Of a stretch of DNA of 64,000 nucleotides, positions 1 to 7,769 are shown in pieces. The stretch comes from Spyradosoma sp004558035 (GTDB lineage: Bacteria; Verrucomicrobiota; Verrucomicrobiia; Opitutales; UBA953): NCBI RefSeq assembly GCF_050314555.1, contig NZ_JBNPNH010000002.1, positions 186,001-250,000 of the forward strand, in the 5' to 3' direction. Position numbers and translations under genes: made by a program. Under the pieces are notes generated by a model. The model did not search any database. It was not told the DNA's origin and saw only the letters and a program-made list of their open reading frames with translations. Within the stretch, counting starts at the first letter, position 1, and each line of letters starts with the position of its first letter.

Positions 1-790
1 CTCAACACCGTCCCCGTTGTCGTAGCAAACGCCGAGGTTGAACTGCGCTGCCGCATATCCCTGCTCCGCGGCCTTGCGGTACCAGCGCACCGCCTCGCGT
101 AAATCCTTCTCCACGCCGTTCCCGTTATCGTAGCAGAAGCCGAGGCTGCACTGCGCTCGCGCATATCCCTGATCCGCGGATTTTCGGTACCAGCGCACCG
201 CCTCGCGTAAGTCCTTCTCAACACCGTCCCCGTTGGCGTAGCAGACGCCGAGGTTGCACTGCGCTCGCGCATATCCCTGATCCGCGGATTTTCGGTACCA
301 GCGCACCGCCTCGCGTAAGTCCTTCTCAACACCGTCCCCGTTGGCGTAGCAGACGCCGAGGTTGCACTGCGCTTGCTCATCTCCCTGCTCCGCGGCCTTG
401 CGGTACCAACTCACCGCCTCGCGTAAGTCCTTCTCAACACCATTCCCGAATTCGTAGCAAAGGCCGAGGTTGGACTGCGCTTGCTCATCTCCCTGCTCCG
501 CGGCCTTGCGCCACCAGCGCACCGCCTCGCGCAAGTCCTTCTCAATGCCGTTCCCGTTGTAGTAGCAGACGCCGAGGTTGCACTGCGCTTGCTCATCTCC
601 CTGCTCCGCGGCCTTGCGGTACCAACTCACCGCCTCGCGTAAGTCCTTCTCAACACCATTCCCGAATTCGTAGCAAAGGCCGAGGTTGGACTGCGCTTGC
701 TCATCTCCCTGCTCCGCGGCCTTGCGCCACCAGCGCACCGCCTCGCGTAAGTCCTTCTCAATGCCGTTCCCGTTGTAGTAGCAAATGCCG
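1..790. repeat. 108-bp tandem DNA repeats inside the Sel1 gene
   Basis: Equivalent points of successive units fall at 102, 210, 318, 426, 534, 642 and 750, an exact 108-bp period (36 codons). Nucleotide identity is very high, including at third positions. A 216-bp higher-order unit (two repeats) is visible: 427-642 and 643-780 share the same pattern of variants. This points to recent expansion by unequal exchange rather than ancient repeats held only at protein level. Confidence 0.9.
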
Positions 791-933
791 AGCTTCCACT
801 GCGCCCAAGCCTCGCCGCGATTCGCCGCCGCGCGCCACTCGCGGATCTGCTCCGGAGTATATTCCGCATACGCGGGAACGGCGGCGAACGCGCACGCGAG
901 CGCCATCAGAATCAGCGCGATTTTAGTTTTCAT
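1..933 (-). CDS. Secreted Sel1-like repeat protein (3' end outside window)
   Basis: The frame reads from ATG at 933 to the window edge without a stop, giving at least 311 codons. It begins with a signal peptide (MKTKIALILMALACAFAA) and then carries 36-residue Sel1-like repeats, an alpha/alpha solenoid of the TPR type used as a protein-binding scaffold. Each repeat contains the typical core AVRWWRKAAEQGD followed by AQxNLGxCYxxGNGVEKD. Seven full repeats and part of an eighth are visible. Start: ATG lies in an 11-bp overlap with the end of the upstream DUF2971 gene and follows GGAAGGA, which suggests translational coupling. Partner and role cannot be told from sequence; Sel1 proteins often act as periplasmic or secreted adaptors. 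Confidence 0.9.
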   Translation of the reverse strand, partial: MKTKIALILMALACAFAAVPAYAEYTPEQIREWRAAANRGEAWAQWKLGICYYNGNGIEKDLREAVRWWRKAAEQGDEQAQSNLGLCYEFGNGVEKDLREAVSWYRKAAEQGDEQAQCNLGVCYYNGNGIEKDLREAVRWWRKAAEQGDEQAQSNLGLCYEFGNGVEKDLREAVSWYRKAAEQGDEQAQCNLGVCYANGDGVEKDLREAVRWYRKSADQGYARAQCNLGVCYANGDGVEKDLREAVRWYRKSADQGYARAQCSLGFCYDNGNGVEKDLREAVRWYRKAAEQGYAAAQFNLGVCYDNGDGVE

Positions 934-1921
934 TTTTGCGGTCCTTCCGGTTCAAAATGTCGTCCGCTTCATCATTTGACAATTTGGGCTCGGAATCCTT
1001 TACCGCCTCCGGCTGATCGTTGTTCATCGTATCCTGATATTTTTTCACCTCTTCAGAGTTCTCAGCATTACGCTTTTCCGCTTCTTTGTTTTCTTCTTCC
1101 ACCTCCTGTGAAGAACTCTTCACGGGAATCAGCTTCGTCAACGGTTCGTAAAGCTTCGAATCCACGACCTGCTCTTTTTGAAAACCGAATTCTTCGCATA
1201 ACTTCTTTCGCAGACAGTCTTTCAGGCAGGTACACATCCACGGCGAAAATTGAACGCGGGAGAGAATCTTCGACCATTCCCAAGGCATCTCGATCGGGTA
1301 AATCCCCGTCTTTCGGCAATTTACCGTCTCTTCTTTCTCCGGCTTCCCCAAATGAATCAGTCGGACTTCGTCTTCATAAGAGAACTCTTTTCGCTTCAGT
1401 AGCAGAAGCGCTTCTCCCCACCCGACGGCGTTGCCCAATTTTATCGGTCTGAAAATCATATTTTCTTCGATTTCGCTCTGCTCCCTGTACTCCACCTTTC
1501 CGATTGCGAAGTCCTTGAATCCTTTCTCGTGGGCCGACGAATCCAGAAGCGCCTCAAGTAAATTCCGAACCGTCGTCGTCAGGCGCACCGTCGCGGCTTT
1601 TCGATTGTCGGAATAGACTCTCCACAGGCCGTCGCACTCGCTCTCGCGAGCCGTCCAACACTGCCCGTAGATACTTTTGACGTTCTCGCTCAATTCCATG
1701 ACCATTCCGTTTACCTTCACCGGGCATTTCAGAATCGCGGAATCGTAAGGATCATCCCACTTCGTCACGCGCCGCAAGTAGAGCGAACGACACGCAAGCA
1801 TTTTAAGGAAATATTCGATCTTGATGATGTGGTGGATTTCCTGATCGAGATGAGTTCTCAATTCGGTTCCGGCGGGGATGAACTTCTGCAAATCCGCGTC
1901 CGTAAAATTTTGTCTGCACAT
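923..1921 (-). CDS. DUF2971 domain protein
   Basis: Protein of 332 residues. Three features match the DUF2971 family: an N-terminal LYLRRVTKWDDPYDSA block, a central LWRVYSD block, and a FSYEDEVRL block near residue 190. DUF2971 proteins are cytosolic, of unknown activity, and common in accessory regions. The C-terminal 60 residues are highly charged (KEAEKRNAENSEEVKKY) and probably helical or disordered. Start chosen at ATG 1921, preceded by AAAAAGG; an upstream ATG at 1966 would add 15 residues that look unlike the family. It overlaps the Sel1 gene by 11 bp, so the two are probably one transcript. The GGGAACG core is absent from this gene, unlike most of its surroundings, which suggests later acquisition. 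Confidence 0.75.
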   Translation of the reverse strand: MCRQNFTDADLQKFIPAGTELRTHLDQEIHHIIKIEYFLKMLACRSLYLRRVTKWDDPYDSAILKCPVKVNGMVMELSENVKSIYGQCWTARESECDGLWRVYSDNRKAATVRLTTTVRNLLEALLDSSAHEKGFKDFAIGKVEYREQSEIEENMIFRPIKLGNAVGWGEALLLLKRKEFSYEDEVRLIHLGKPEKEETVNCRKTGIYPIEMPWEWSKILSRVQFSPWMCTCLKDCLRKKLCEEFGFQKEQVVDSKLYEPLTKLIPVKSSSQEVEEENKEAEKRNAENSEEVKKYQDTMNNDQPEAVKDSEPKLSNDEADDILNRKDRKNEN

Positions 1922-2109
1922 GATGAAACCTTTTTCTTGTCCAAGTCCGGAGCGCCGCGGAAACAACCGCGTTCCCGCGACAAAAGCGCCCCGTTTTCGA
2001 GCTCGTCCGATTTTGCAAAAAAAAAACGGTTTTCAACTCCAAAGCGAAAAACGGGCGTTTCGCGCCCGCCGACGCCGCCGAATCCGCGCCCCCGCGGCGA
2101 CTTATTCGC

Positions 2110-2370
2110 AGAACGCACGCCTGGGGGCGAAGACGTCCACGTCTTCGTCGTGGGGCGTGAGCGTTTTCGCCGGCAATCGCGTCCCTACAGGACGCATTCG
2201 TGTTTTGTCCGTTTACGTAGGGTTGAAACCCTACGCTGGGCAATCTCGCCCCGTCGGGGCTTGGAAATATGCGTCCGCCGCGCGGCGAAAATGCGTCCTC
2301 TGGGAATCGCACGCCGCGGGAACGAAGGCAGGAATGCCTTCGCCACCAAAAGCGTTCCCGCGAATCTCCG
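2110..2370. repeat. Composite palindrome module, copy 1
   Basis: Two sub-modules recur in the same order at 27525-27655. The first is TGGGGGCGAAGACGTCC followed by its complement and a GTCGTGGGG tail. The second begins CGGCGAAAATGCGTCCTC and ends in the hairpin GAAGGCAGGAATGCCTTC. The spacing between sub-modules is longer in this copy, where another palindrome (GTAGGGTTGAAACCCTAC, 2218-2235) is inserted. This is a dispersed intergenic repeat, not a gene. Confidence 0.65.
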
Positions 2371-2489
2371 CTAAAAGCTTAGAGGAAAGGTCGTGCGGGC
2401 GGATTCCGGAGGGCAAGCGAGACGCTTACCCTCCTTTGCGTTCCCGCAGACCTCCGTTCCACTGTGTTTCTCCGTGCGCTCTGTGCTAA

Positions 2490-2690
2490 AAGTTTGTACC
2501 TGCGGATTTCGGTGAAGCGACAGGAAAGATCGCTTCCCCAAAAGAGGACTTCTGAGACTTCCAGTAAAATCTTTGCGCCTTTGGGTCTTGGCGGGAAAGA
2601 AGTTTGTGCGGGAGATTTTCGGTGAAGCGGCAGGAATGCCGCTTCACCCCCCCCCCAAAAAAAACTTTCTTTAACTTCCTTTGACTTCGC
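2490..2690. repeat. AGGAA-loop hairpin repeat, copy A
   Basis: Two hairpin units with a linker. Each unit has the form TTTGTxC...GATTTCGGTGAAG, a 5-8 bp stem, AGGAAxx, then the complementary stem followed by CCCC(A)n. The linker GACTTCCAGTAAAATCTTTG and the following G-rich stretch recur at 49811-49860 with roughly 80% identity. Stem bases differ between units but remain complementary (GCGAC with GTCGC, GCGGC with GCCGC), so the folded form seems to be maintained. Confidence 0.6.
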
Positions 2691-2794
2691 GGTTTTTCTT
2701 CGTGCCCTTCCCGCGTCCCGTTCCTCGCGGATAAATTTCAATTTTCCCGCGCGACGTTATCCGTTATTGTTCAGGCATCGTTCAAAGATTTACC

Positions 2795-4327
2795 ATGCTC
2801 GAAAAATTCCCGTCATTCGCCGCGGGCGTCGCGGCGCTCGCGCTTTCAGTCGCGTTCCCGCCGTCGGCGGACGCGCGCGACATCGTCTTCGTCGGCGACT
2901 CCATCACGCAGGGCGGCTCCTATCTCGCCGGTCCCGTGGCGAGTTGGCGTTACGCGCTGTTCAAGCATTTCGTGGACGCCGGCGAGGAATTTTTCCCGAT
3001 GGGCACGACGCTCGGCGCGCGCGGGAACACGGACGTCTCCGCGCTTTGCCCGCCGTATCGCGGCGTCGCGTTCACGAACGTCTCCGAAGCCGCCGCGAGC
3101 GCGCGCGCCTACCAGTACGCCGGGCACGCGGCGGACGGGAAATTCCGCGCCGATCCCGGCTCCGCGTTCCCGCCGGAAAACCGCGGTCCCGTGACGATCA
3201 AGCTCGGGCAGAAAAATCCCTTCACGGGAACGGCGGACGAATTTTTCGACGGCGCGACGCGCAAAAAATACGTCGGCGAAACCTACCGTTCCCGCTACGG
3301 CGCGCGCAGGCCGGACACGCTCTGCGTCCTCATCGGCATCAACGACCTCTACGACGCGCGCGAGGGCGACGCCGCGATCGCCGAGCACGTGCACGGCATC
3401 GTGAAGGCGTACCAGAAGCACAACCCGAAAATCCGCGTCCACGTCTTCGAGCTGCTCCCGACCGGCAGGGACAACGGCACGGGAACGTTGGGAAAAAACA
3501 ATTACATTCCCTACAACGAGCACCTGCGCGGCGTCGTCCGCAAGTGGAGCACGGCGTCGTCGAAGGTCACGCTCGACCGCGTTTCCGACGGCTTCTACGC
3601 GGAAAGCGGCGCGATGATCGACACGGCGCGCGGCGCGCATCCGAACCGGCAGGGCGAGCTGATCGTCGCCGGCAACGCCGCGCGCGCGCTCGGGCTGCCG
3701 CAGCGCAGCGCGGGGCTGGTGCGCCGCGGGAACGCCGAGCTTTCGGCCTCCGCGGAAAATCTCGCCTCGGGAAAATTTTCCTGCAAGGGCGCGGGAGTCA
3801 CGGCGAACGGCGACCGCGCGGTCTTCGCCTCCGGCGACGGCGAAAGCACGCTTTCCCGGACGTGGAACAAAAGCGGCAAGGCGCGCGAGTTCACGCTCGC
3901 CTTCACCGCGAAGCTCGACGCGACCGCGCGCGCGGACAACGCACTCGGCGTGATCGTCGGCAACGGCGCGGAGGCGGGAGCGCTTTCCGTGCGCGAGGAA
4001 GGCGTCTTCTGGAACGACGCGCTGCTCTACGGCGCGGACGTGCTCGGCGACAAGGAGCACAATTCCTTTTCGACGACGAAGACCGCCGCCGCGCTTCGCG
4101 TCGCGTGGCTCGACGGGAACGCGCGCGCCGGCGTGCCGGGCGGCTTTTACGTGTGGCTCGGCGACGTCCTCGTCGGCGAGGCGCTGAGCGGCGACGCGCG
4201 TTTTTCCGCGCACCGCGACAAAATCGTCTTCGGCGACCTCGGCGCGGCGTGGATCGCGCGCGCGACGCTCTCCGACGTCCGTTTCCGCGCGGGAACGCCC
4301 TTCGCCCCGCCCGCGGAGAAAAAATGA
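2795..4327 (+). CDS. Secreted SGNH/GDSL-family hydrolase
   Basis: Protein of 510 residues. A signal peptide (cleavage after about residue 27, PSADA) is followed directly by the SGNH block I FVGDSITQGG with the nucleophilic Ser. Block III appears as IGINDLYD near residue 180, and block V as AHPNRQGE near residue 285 with the catalytic His. The family includes esterases and carbohydrate acetylesterases acting outside the cytoplasm. Residues from about 310 to 505 form a second, beta-rich region without catalytic motifs, possibly a lectin-like sandwich. ATG at 2795 gives an N-terminus with a proper signal sequence. Substrate unknown; polysaccharide or peptidoglycan deacylation is a guess. The next gene starts 45 bp downstream on the same strand. 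Confidence 0.85.
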   Translation: MLEKFPSFAAGVAALALSVAFPPSADARDIVFVGDSITQGGSYLAGPVASWRYALFKHFVDAGEEFFPMGTTLGARGNTDVSALCPPYRGVAFTNVSEAAASARAYQYAGHAADGKFRADPGSAFPPENRGPVTIKLGQKNPFTGTADEFFDGATRKKYVGETYRSRYGARRPDTLCVLIGINDLYDAREGDAAIAEHVHGIVKAYQKHNPKIRVHVFELLPTGRDNGTGTLGKNNYIPYNEHLRGVVRKWSTASSKVTLDRVSDGFYAESGAMIDTARGAHPNRQGELIVAGNAARALGLPQRSAGLVRRGNAELSASAENLASGKFSCKGAGVTANGDRAVFASGDGESTLSRTWNKSGKAREFTLAFTAKLDATARADNALGVIVGNGAEAGALSVREEGVFWNDALLYGADVLGDKEHNSFSTTKTAAALRVAWLDGNARAGVPGGFYVWLGDVLVGEALSGDARFSAHRDKIVFGDLGAAWIARATLSDVRFRAGTPFAPPAEKK

Positions 4328-4372
4328 CGCGCGCGGAGCCGCTTCGAAGAAAAACCTTCAATTCTTCCTCTC

Positions 4373-5284
4373 ATGAAAATCGCAATTGTCGGCGCCGGAG
4401 CCATCGGCGCGTTTTACGGAGTGAAGCTCGCGCAGGCCGGACACGACGTCCGCTTCCTGCTTCGCGGCGACTACGACGTCGTGCGCGAGCGCGGCTTCGA
4501 GATTCACGACCGCGGGAACGTCTCGCGCGTGCGCGTGAGCGGGCACCGGTCTCCGGAAGAAATCGGGCCGTGCGAGCTCGTGTTCATCGCGCTCAAGACG
4601 ACGGCGAACGCGCGCTACGCGGAGCTCGTCTCGCCGCTCGTCGGCGCGGGAACGCGCGTGCTCACGGTGCAGAACGGGCTCGGGAACACGGAGCGGCTCG
4701 GCGGGCTCTTCGGCGCGGAAAACGTCCTCGGCGGCGTGTGCTACGCGACGATCAACCGCACGGCACCGGGCGTCGTGCGCACGTCCGGGCGCACGCTGCT
4801 CTGGCTCGCGGAATCCGTCGGCCCGGCGCGGGAACGCACGCGCGAGCTCGCCGCGCTCTTCTCCGCCGCCGGCCTCGCCGCGGAGGCGAAGGATTCGCTC
4901 GACGACACGCTCTGGAAAAAGCTCTGCTGGAACGTGCCCTTCAACGGGCTCTGCATCGCGGGCGGGAACATCGACTGCGCCGAGCTCGTCGCCTCGCCCG
5001 ATCTCGTGGAGCTTTCCTGGGCGCTGATGCGCGAGCTGCAGAGCGCGGCGCGCGCGAACGGCGTCGAAATCCCCGACGCGCACCTGCAGAAACAGCTCGA
5101 CGTCACCGTGAAATGCGGCGCCTATCTGCCGTCGAGCCTGCTCGACTTCCGCGCGAAAAAGCCCGTGGAAATCGAGTCCATCTGGGGCGAGCCGCTCCGC
5201 CGCGGGAACGCGCGCGGCGTCCCGATGCCGCACCTCGAAACGCTTTATCGCCTCCTGCGGAAGCTCTGCCGCGCGGAAGGCTGA
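4373..5284 (+). CDS. panE: 2-dehydropantoate 2-reductase (ketopantoate reductase)
   Basis: Protein of 303 residues, the usual size for the ApbA/PanE family. The N-terminal Rossmann motif is GAGAIGAFYG (residues 7-16), typical for NADPH binding. The catalytic Lys region is seen as KKLCWNVPFN near residue 185, with the C-terminal helical domain carrying SLLDFRAKKPVEIE. The enzyme reduces ketopantoate to pantoate for coenzyme A synthesis in the cytosol. No other pan genes are nearby, and PanE paralogues can reduce other 2-keto acids, so substrate is not certain. A bidirectional terminator follows at 5313. Confidence 0.85.
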   Translation: MKIAIVGAGAIGAFYGVKLAQAGHDVRFLLRGDYDVVRERGFEIHDRGNVSRVRVSGHRSPEEIGPCELVFIALKTTANARYAELVSPLVGAGTRVLTVQNGLGNTERLGGLFGAENVLGGVCYATINRTAPGVVRTSGRTLLWLAESVGPARERTRELAALFSAAGLAAEAKDSLDDTLWKKLCWNVPFNGLCIAGGNIDCAELVASPDLVELSWALMRELQSAARANGVEIPDAHLQKQLDVTVKCGAYLPSSLLDFRAKKPVEIESIWGEPLRRGNARGVPMPHLETLYRLLRKLCRAEG

Positions 5285-5312
5285 AGGCGCGGGAACGCGC
5301 GCCGCGAAAACG

Positions 5313-5346
5313 AAAAACGCCCCGGAAATTCCCGAGGCGTTTTTTC
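5313..5346. terminator. Bidirectional terminator between panE and leuA
   Basis: Stem AAAAACGCC(C)CGG with complement CCGAGGCGTTTTTT around an AAATT loop. It lies between convergent genes (panE ends 5284, leuA ends 5367) and has a T-run on both strands. Confidence 0.85.
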
Positions 5347-5366
5347 GTCCGCTGGCGGCGTTCCCG

Positions 5367-7043
5367 TCAGATGCGGCGGGAACGGTTGAACGCGGAGACG
5401 AGCGCGAGCAGGCCCGCGAGCTCGATGTTCGTGTCGATGCCGCAGCCCCAGAAGACCTTGCCGTCGCTGTCGCGCGAAATCGAAACGTAGGCGGCGGATT
5501 CCGTCGCCGAGCCCGTGCCGATCGCGTGCGAGCGGTAGTCGCGCAGCGTGAAGTTCTTCCAGCCCTGCGAGTGAATCGCCTTCACGAACGCGTTGATCGG
5601 ACCGTTGCCGCTGCCGGAAATCTCGTGCTCGGCGCCCAGATAGACGACCTTCGCGCGGCAGGAGACGAGCGGCTTCGTTTCCGAAACGCTTTCGAAGACC
5701 TTGAGCGCGAGCGGCTCGGAGACGTTGACGAAGTTCGCCATGAACGCGTCGTTGATCTCCTTCGGCGAGAGCTCGCGGCCGAGCTTGTCGGCGATGCCGC
5801 CGATGACTTCGCCGACGACGGGATGCATGAGCTTCGGCAGATCGATTCCGAAATCGCGGCCGAGAATGTAGGCGATGCCGCCCTTGCCGCTCTGGGAATT
5901 GATGCGGATGATCGCCTCGTAGTTCGCGCCGACGTCGGACGGGTCGATCGTCAGATACGGCACGCGCCAGGGCGAGTCCGGGCCCGCGGCGCGGCGCAGA
6001 TCCATGCCTTTCTTGATGGCGTCCTGGTGCGAACCGCTGAACGCCGTGAAGACGAGGTCGCCCGCGTACGGATGGCGCTCGGGAACGGTCATGCGCGTGC
6101 AGCGCTCGTAGACTTCGCGGATCGCGGGCAGGTCGTCGAAGCGCAGACCGGATTCGATGCCCTGCGTGTACATGTTCAGCGCGACGGTGACGACGTCGAG
6201 ATTGCCCGTGCGTTCGCCGTTGCCGAAGAGCGTGCCTTCGACGCGGTCCGCGCCCGCCATCAGCCCGAGCTCGGTCGCGGCGACGCCCGTGCCGCGGTCG
6301 TTGTGCGTGTGCAGGGAGACGATGACGGCGTCGCGGTTTTCGAGCCCGTTGATGAAGGCCTCAATCATGTCCGCGTAAACGTTCGGCGTCGTCCACTGCA
6401 CGGTTTCCGGTAGGTTCAGAATGATCGGATCCTCCGGCGTCGGTCCCCAGACGTCCATGACCGCCCTGCAGCACTCGAGCGCGAAATCGACTTCCGTGTC
6501 GGAGAAGCTTTCGGGCGAGTATTCGAGGCGGATCTTCGTTCCCGCGGCTTCGGGCAGGAGCGACTTGACGAGCGTCGCGCCGTCGATCGCGATCTGACGG
6601 ATCTGTTCTTTCGAAGCATTCCCGAAAGTGACGCGGCGCTGCAGCGGCGACGTCGAATTGTAGATGTGCACGATCGCCCGCTTCATGCCGCGCAGCGCCT
6701 CGAACGTGCGGCGGATCAGGTGTTCGCGGCACTGCACGAGCACCTGCACCGTGACGTCGTCGGGAATGAGATTCTTTTCGACGAGCGTGCGCGCGAACGC
6801 GAACTCGGTGTCCGACGCGGACGGAAAGCCGATTTCGATTTCCTTGAAGCCGATGTCGCAGAGCATCTTGAACATTTCGATCTTCTCCTCGACGTTCATC
6901 GGAATCGCGAGCGCCTGATTGCCGTCGCGCAGATCGACGCTGCACCAGATCGGTGCCTTGGTTATCTTGTTGTCGGGCCAGCGGCGGTTCTTCAGTTCAA
7001 CCGCCGGAAACGGCGCGTACTTCGTGATTTTTTCGTGTTGCAT
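5367..7043 (-). CDS. leuA: 2-isopropylmalate synthase, yeast-type (LeuA2)
   Basis: Protein of 558 residues. It condenses acetyl-CoA with 2-oxoisovalerate, the first committed step of leucine synthesis. The TIM-barrel domain shows SVDLRDGNQAL (substrate and metal binding), HTHNDRG with the metal-binding His pair, and GNGERTGN. The opening (KYAPFP... NRRWPDNKI) and the length match the yeast/actinobacterial-type LeuA rather than the shorter E. coli type. The C-terminal part (from about residue 430) is the LeuA dimer regulatory domain where leucine feedback binds. Start at ATG 7043, preceded by AAAGAAA; upstream in-frame codons lack family similarity. Motif GCGGGAACG occurs only twice here. Confidence 0.95.
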   Translation of the reverse strand: MQHEKITKYAPFPAVELKNRRWPDNKITKAPIWCSVDLRDGNQALAIPMNVEEKIEMFKMLCDIGFKEIEIGFPSASDTEFAFARTLVEKNLIPDDVTVQVLVQCREHLIRRTFEALRGMKRAIVHIYNSTSPLQRRVTFGNASKEQIRQIAIDGATLVKSLLPEAAGTKIRLEYSPESFSDTEVDFALECCRAVMDVWGPTPEDPIILNLPETVQWTTPNVYADMIEAFINGLENRDAVIVSLHTHNDRGTGVAATELGLMAGADRVEGTLFGNGERTGNLDVVTVALNMYTQGIESGLRFDDLPAIREVYERCTRMTVPERHPYAGDLVFTAFSGSHQDAIKKGMDLRRAAGPDSPWRVPYLTIDPSDVGANYEAIIRINSQSGKGGIAYILGRDFGIDLPKLMHPVVGEVIGGIADKLGRELSPKEINDAFMANFVNVSEPLALKVFESVSETKPLVSCRAKVVYLGAEHEISGSGNGPINAFVKAIHSQGWKNFTLRDYRSHAIGTGSATESAAYVSISRDSDGKVFWGCGIDTNIELAGLLALVSAFNRSRRI

Positions 7044-7324
7044 TGATTTTTCTTTGAAAGGTTTTCGGAATTTTCTGACGCCTTGCGGGAACGCCGCGCG
7101 TCGGGATTTTTTTTGGAGATTCGCGGGAACGCTCCCGCAGGTCTTCGGCGAAAGGCGGCGCCGAGTCCGCACGAAAAAAAGCTCACTCCCCCGCGGGGAG
7201 AAGCAGAAGCTCAAGGCTAAGTCGGCTGTGGAATTTGAAATGCACGATAGGCGAGAAAATCTCGCTTTTCGCGGCGCTTGTCAAGCGCGGAAGAAGGTCG
7301 TGAGGCGCGAGCGAGCGCCGCGAG

Positions 7325-7400
7325 CGGCGTTATGAAGTTATGGAGTTATGAAGTGATGAGGTTATGGAGGTTCTTTGCGTTTCGCTCCGCGAAGCCGCTT
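7325..7400. repeat. GTTATGAAG-type dispersed repeat, copy 1
   Basis: Short tandem words TTATGAAG, TTATGGAG, TTATGAAG, TGATGAGG, TTATGGAGG are followed by GGTTCTTTGCGTTTCGCTCC and a G/C-rich hairpin. The same order, GATGAGG words then GGTTCATTGCGCTCGGCTTC, occurs at 63862-63912, so the two are copies of one element. Confidence 0.6.
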
Positions 7401-7514
7401 AAATGCTCGCATGAACGCATTTTTCGCCCTGTGTGAAAAAAGTGTGTTTTTTGCTGTCGTATTTTGGCGATTTTTGTCGTTTTTGTCTCAATTTCCGCCC
7501 TTTCAAAAATTCCA

Positions 7515-7562
7515 CAAAAAAGCCCGCAATCCCTTTGTTTATGCGGAATTGCGGGCTTTTTT
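7515..7562 (-). terminator. Terminator of tRNA-Leu
   Basis: Perfect stem AAAAAAGCCCGCAAT with complement ATTGCGGGCTTTTTT around a 17-nt loop, immediately 3' of the tRNA gene on the minus strand. It is T-rich on both strands and could work in either direction. Confidence 0.85.
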
Positions 7563-7566
7563 GAAG

Positions 7567-7651
7567 TGGTGCCCAAGAGGGGAGTCGAACCCCTATGCCT
7601 CGCGGCACAGGTACCTGAAACCTGCGTGTCTACCAATTTCACCACCTGGGC
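7567..7651 (-). tRNA. tRNA-Leu (anticodon CAG)
   Basis: Reading the minus strand from 7651: acceptor GCCCAGG, D-arm GTGAAATTGGTAGAC, anticodon loop TTCAGGT in the stem GCAGG/CCTGT (anticodon CAG, codon CUG), a long variable arm (class II), T-arm GGGGTTCGACTCCCC, acceptor CTTGGGC, then ACCA. The 3' CCA is encoded (7567-7569). Length 85 nt is normal for tRNA-Leu. The variable arm GTGCCGCGAGGCAT can pair. Confidence 0.95.
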
Positions 7652-7769
7652 GGATGAAAAAAGTGAAATGCATTAAAGCCTTTTCCGAAAATCAAGTCAA
7701 CGCTTTTCTCGCGCGGCTCGCTTGGCGTTGGCGCTTGAAGCCGCGCGGCGGACGCGTTTTCATTGCGCC

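Larger units (their letters stand above)
1922..2794. other. Repeat-rich intergenic region
   Basis: About 870 bp between the divergent DUF2971 and SGNH-hydrolase genes without a convincing coding frame. It consists largely of small palindromes: 2110-2160 (GAAGACGTCCACGTCTTC), 2215-2235, 2317-2345, 2395-2430, and two AGGAA-loop hairpins at 2513-2540 and 2623-2645. Related copies occur at 27.5-27.7 kb and 49.6-49.9 kb. Open frames on both strands here have codon composition like the repeats and no recognisable product. The promoter of the SGNH gene must lie at its right end but no clear -35/-10 pair was seen. Confidence 0.6.
7044..7566. other. Leader/intergenic region between tRNA-Leu and leuA
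   Basis: About 520 bp. On the leuA (minus) strand side it holds a palindromic pair of the iterated motif at 7122-7138 (GCGGGAACGCTCCCGC) and a short frame that does not look like a Leu-rich attenuator peptide. At 7325-7400 it contains a dispersed repeat built of TTATGAAG/TGATGAGG words, related to 63858-63990. At 7515-7562 is the tRNA terminator. No leuA promoter could be assigned. Confidence 0.5.

Noticed and set aside
1..790. CRISPR-like regular repeats
   Set aside because: The 108-bp period is exact, has no unique spacers, and encodes Sel1 repeats in frame on the minus strand.
2380..2500. Possible RNase P RNA from a GAGGAAAGG stretch
   Set aside because: Only a few bases match; the other conserved regions are missing and the stretch belongs to the repeat family.
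7044..7250. Leucine attenuator or T-box in front of leuA
   Set aside because: No Leu-codon run in a short leader frame and no T-box core were found.
7722..7769. Earlier start for the U32 gene
   Set aside because: The extra 16 residues are not family-like and would leave less room to the tRNA.
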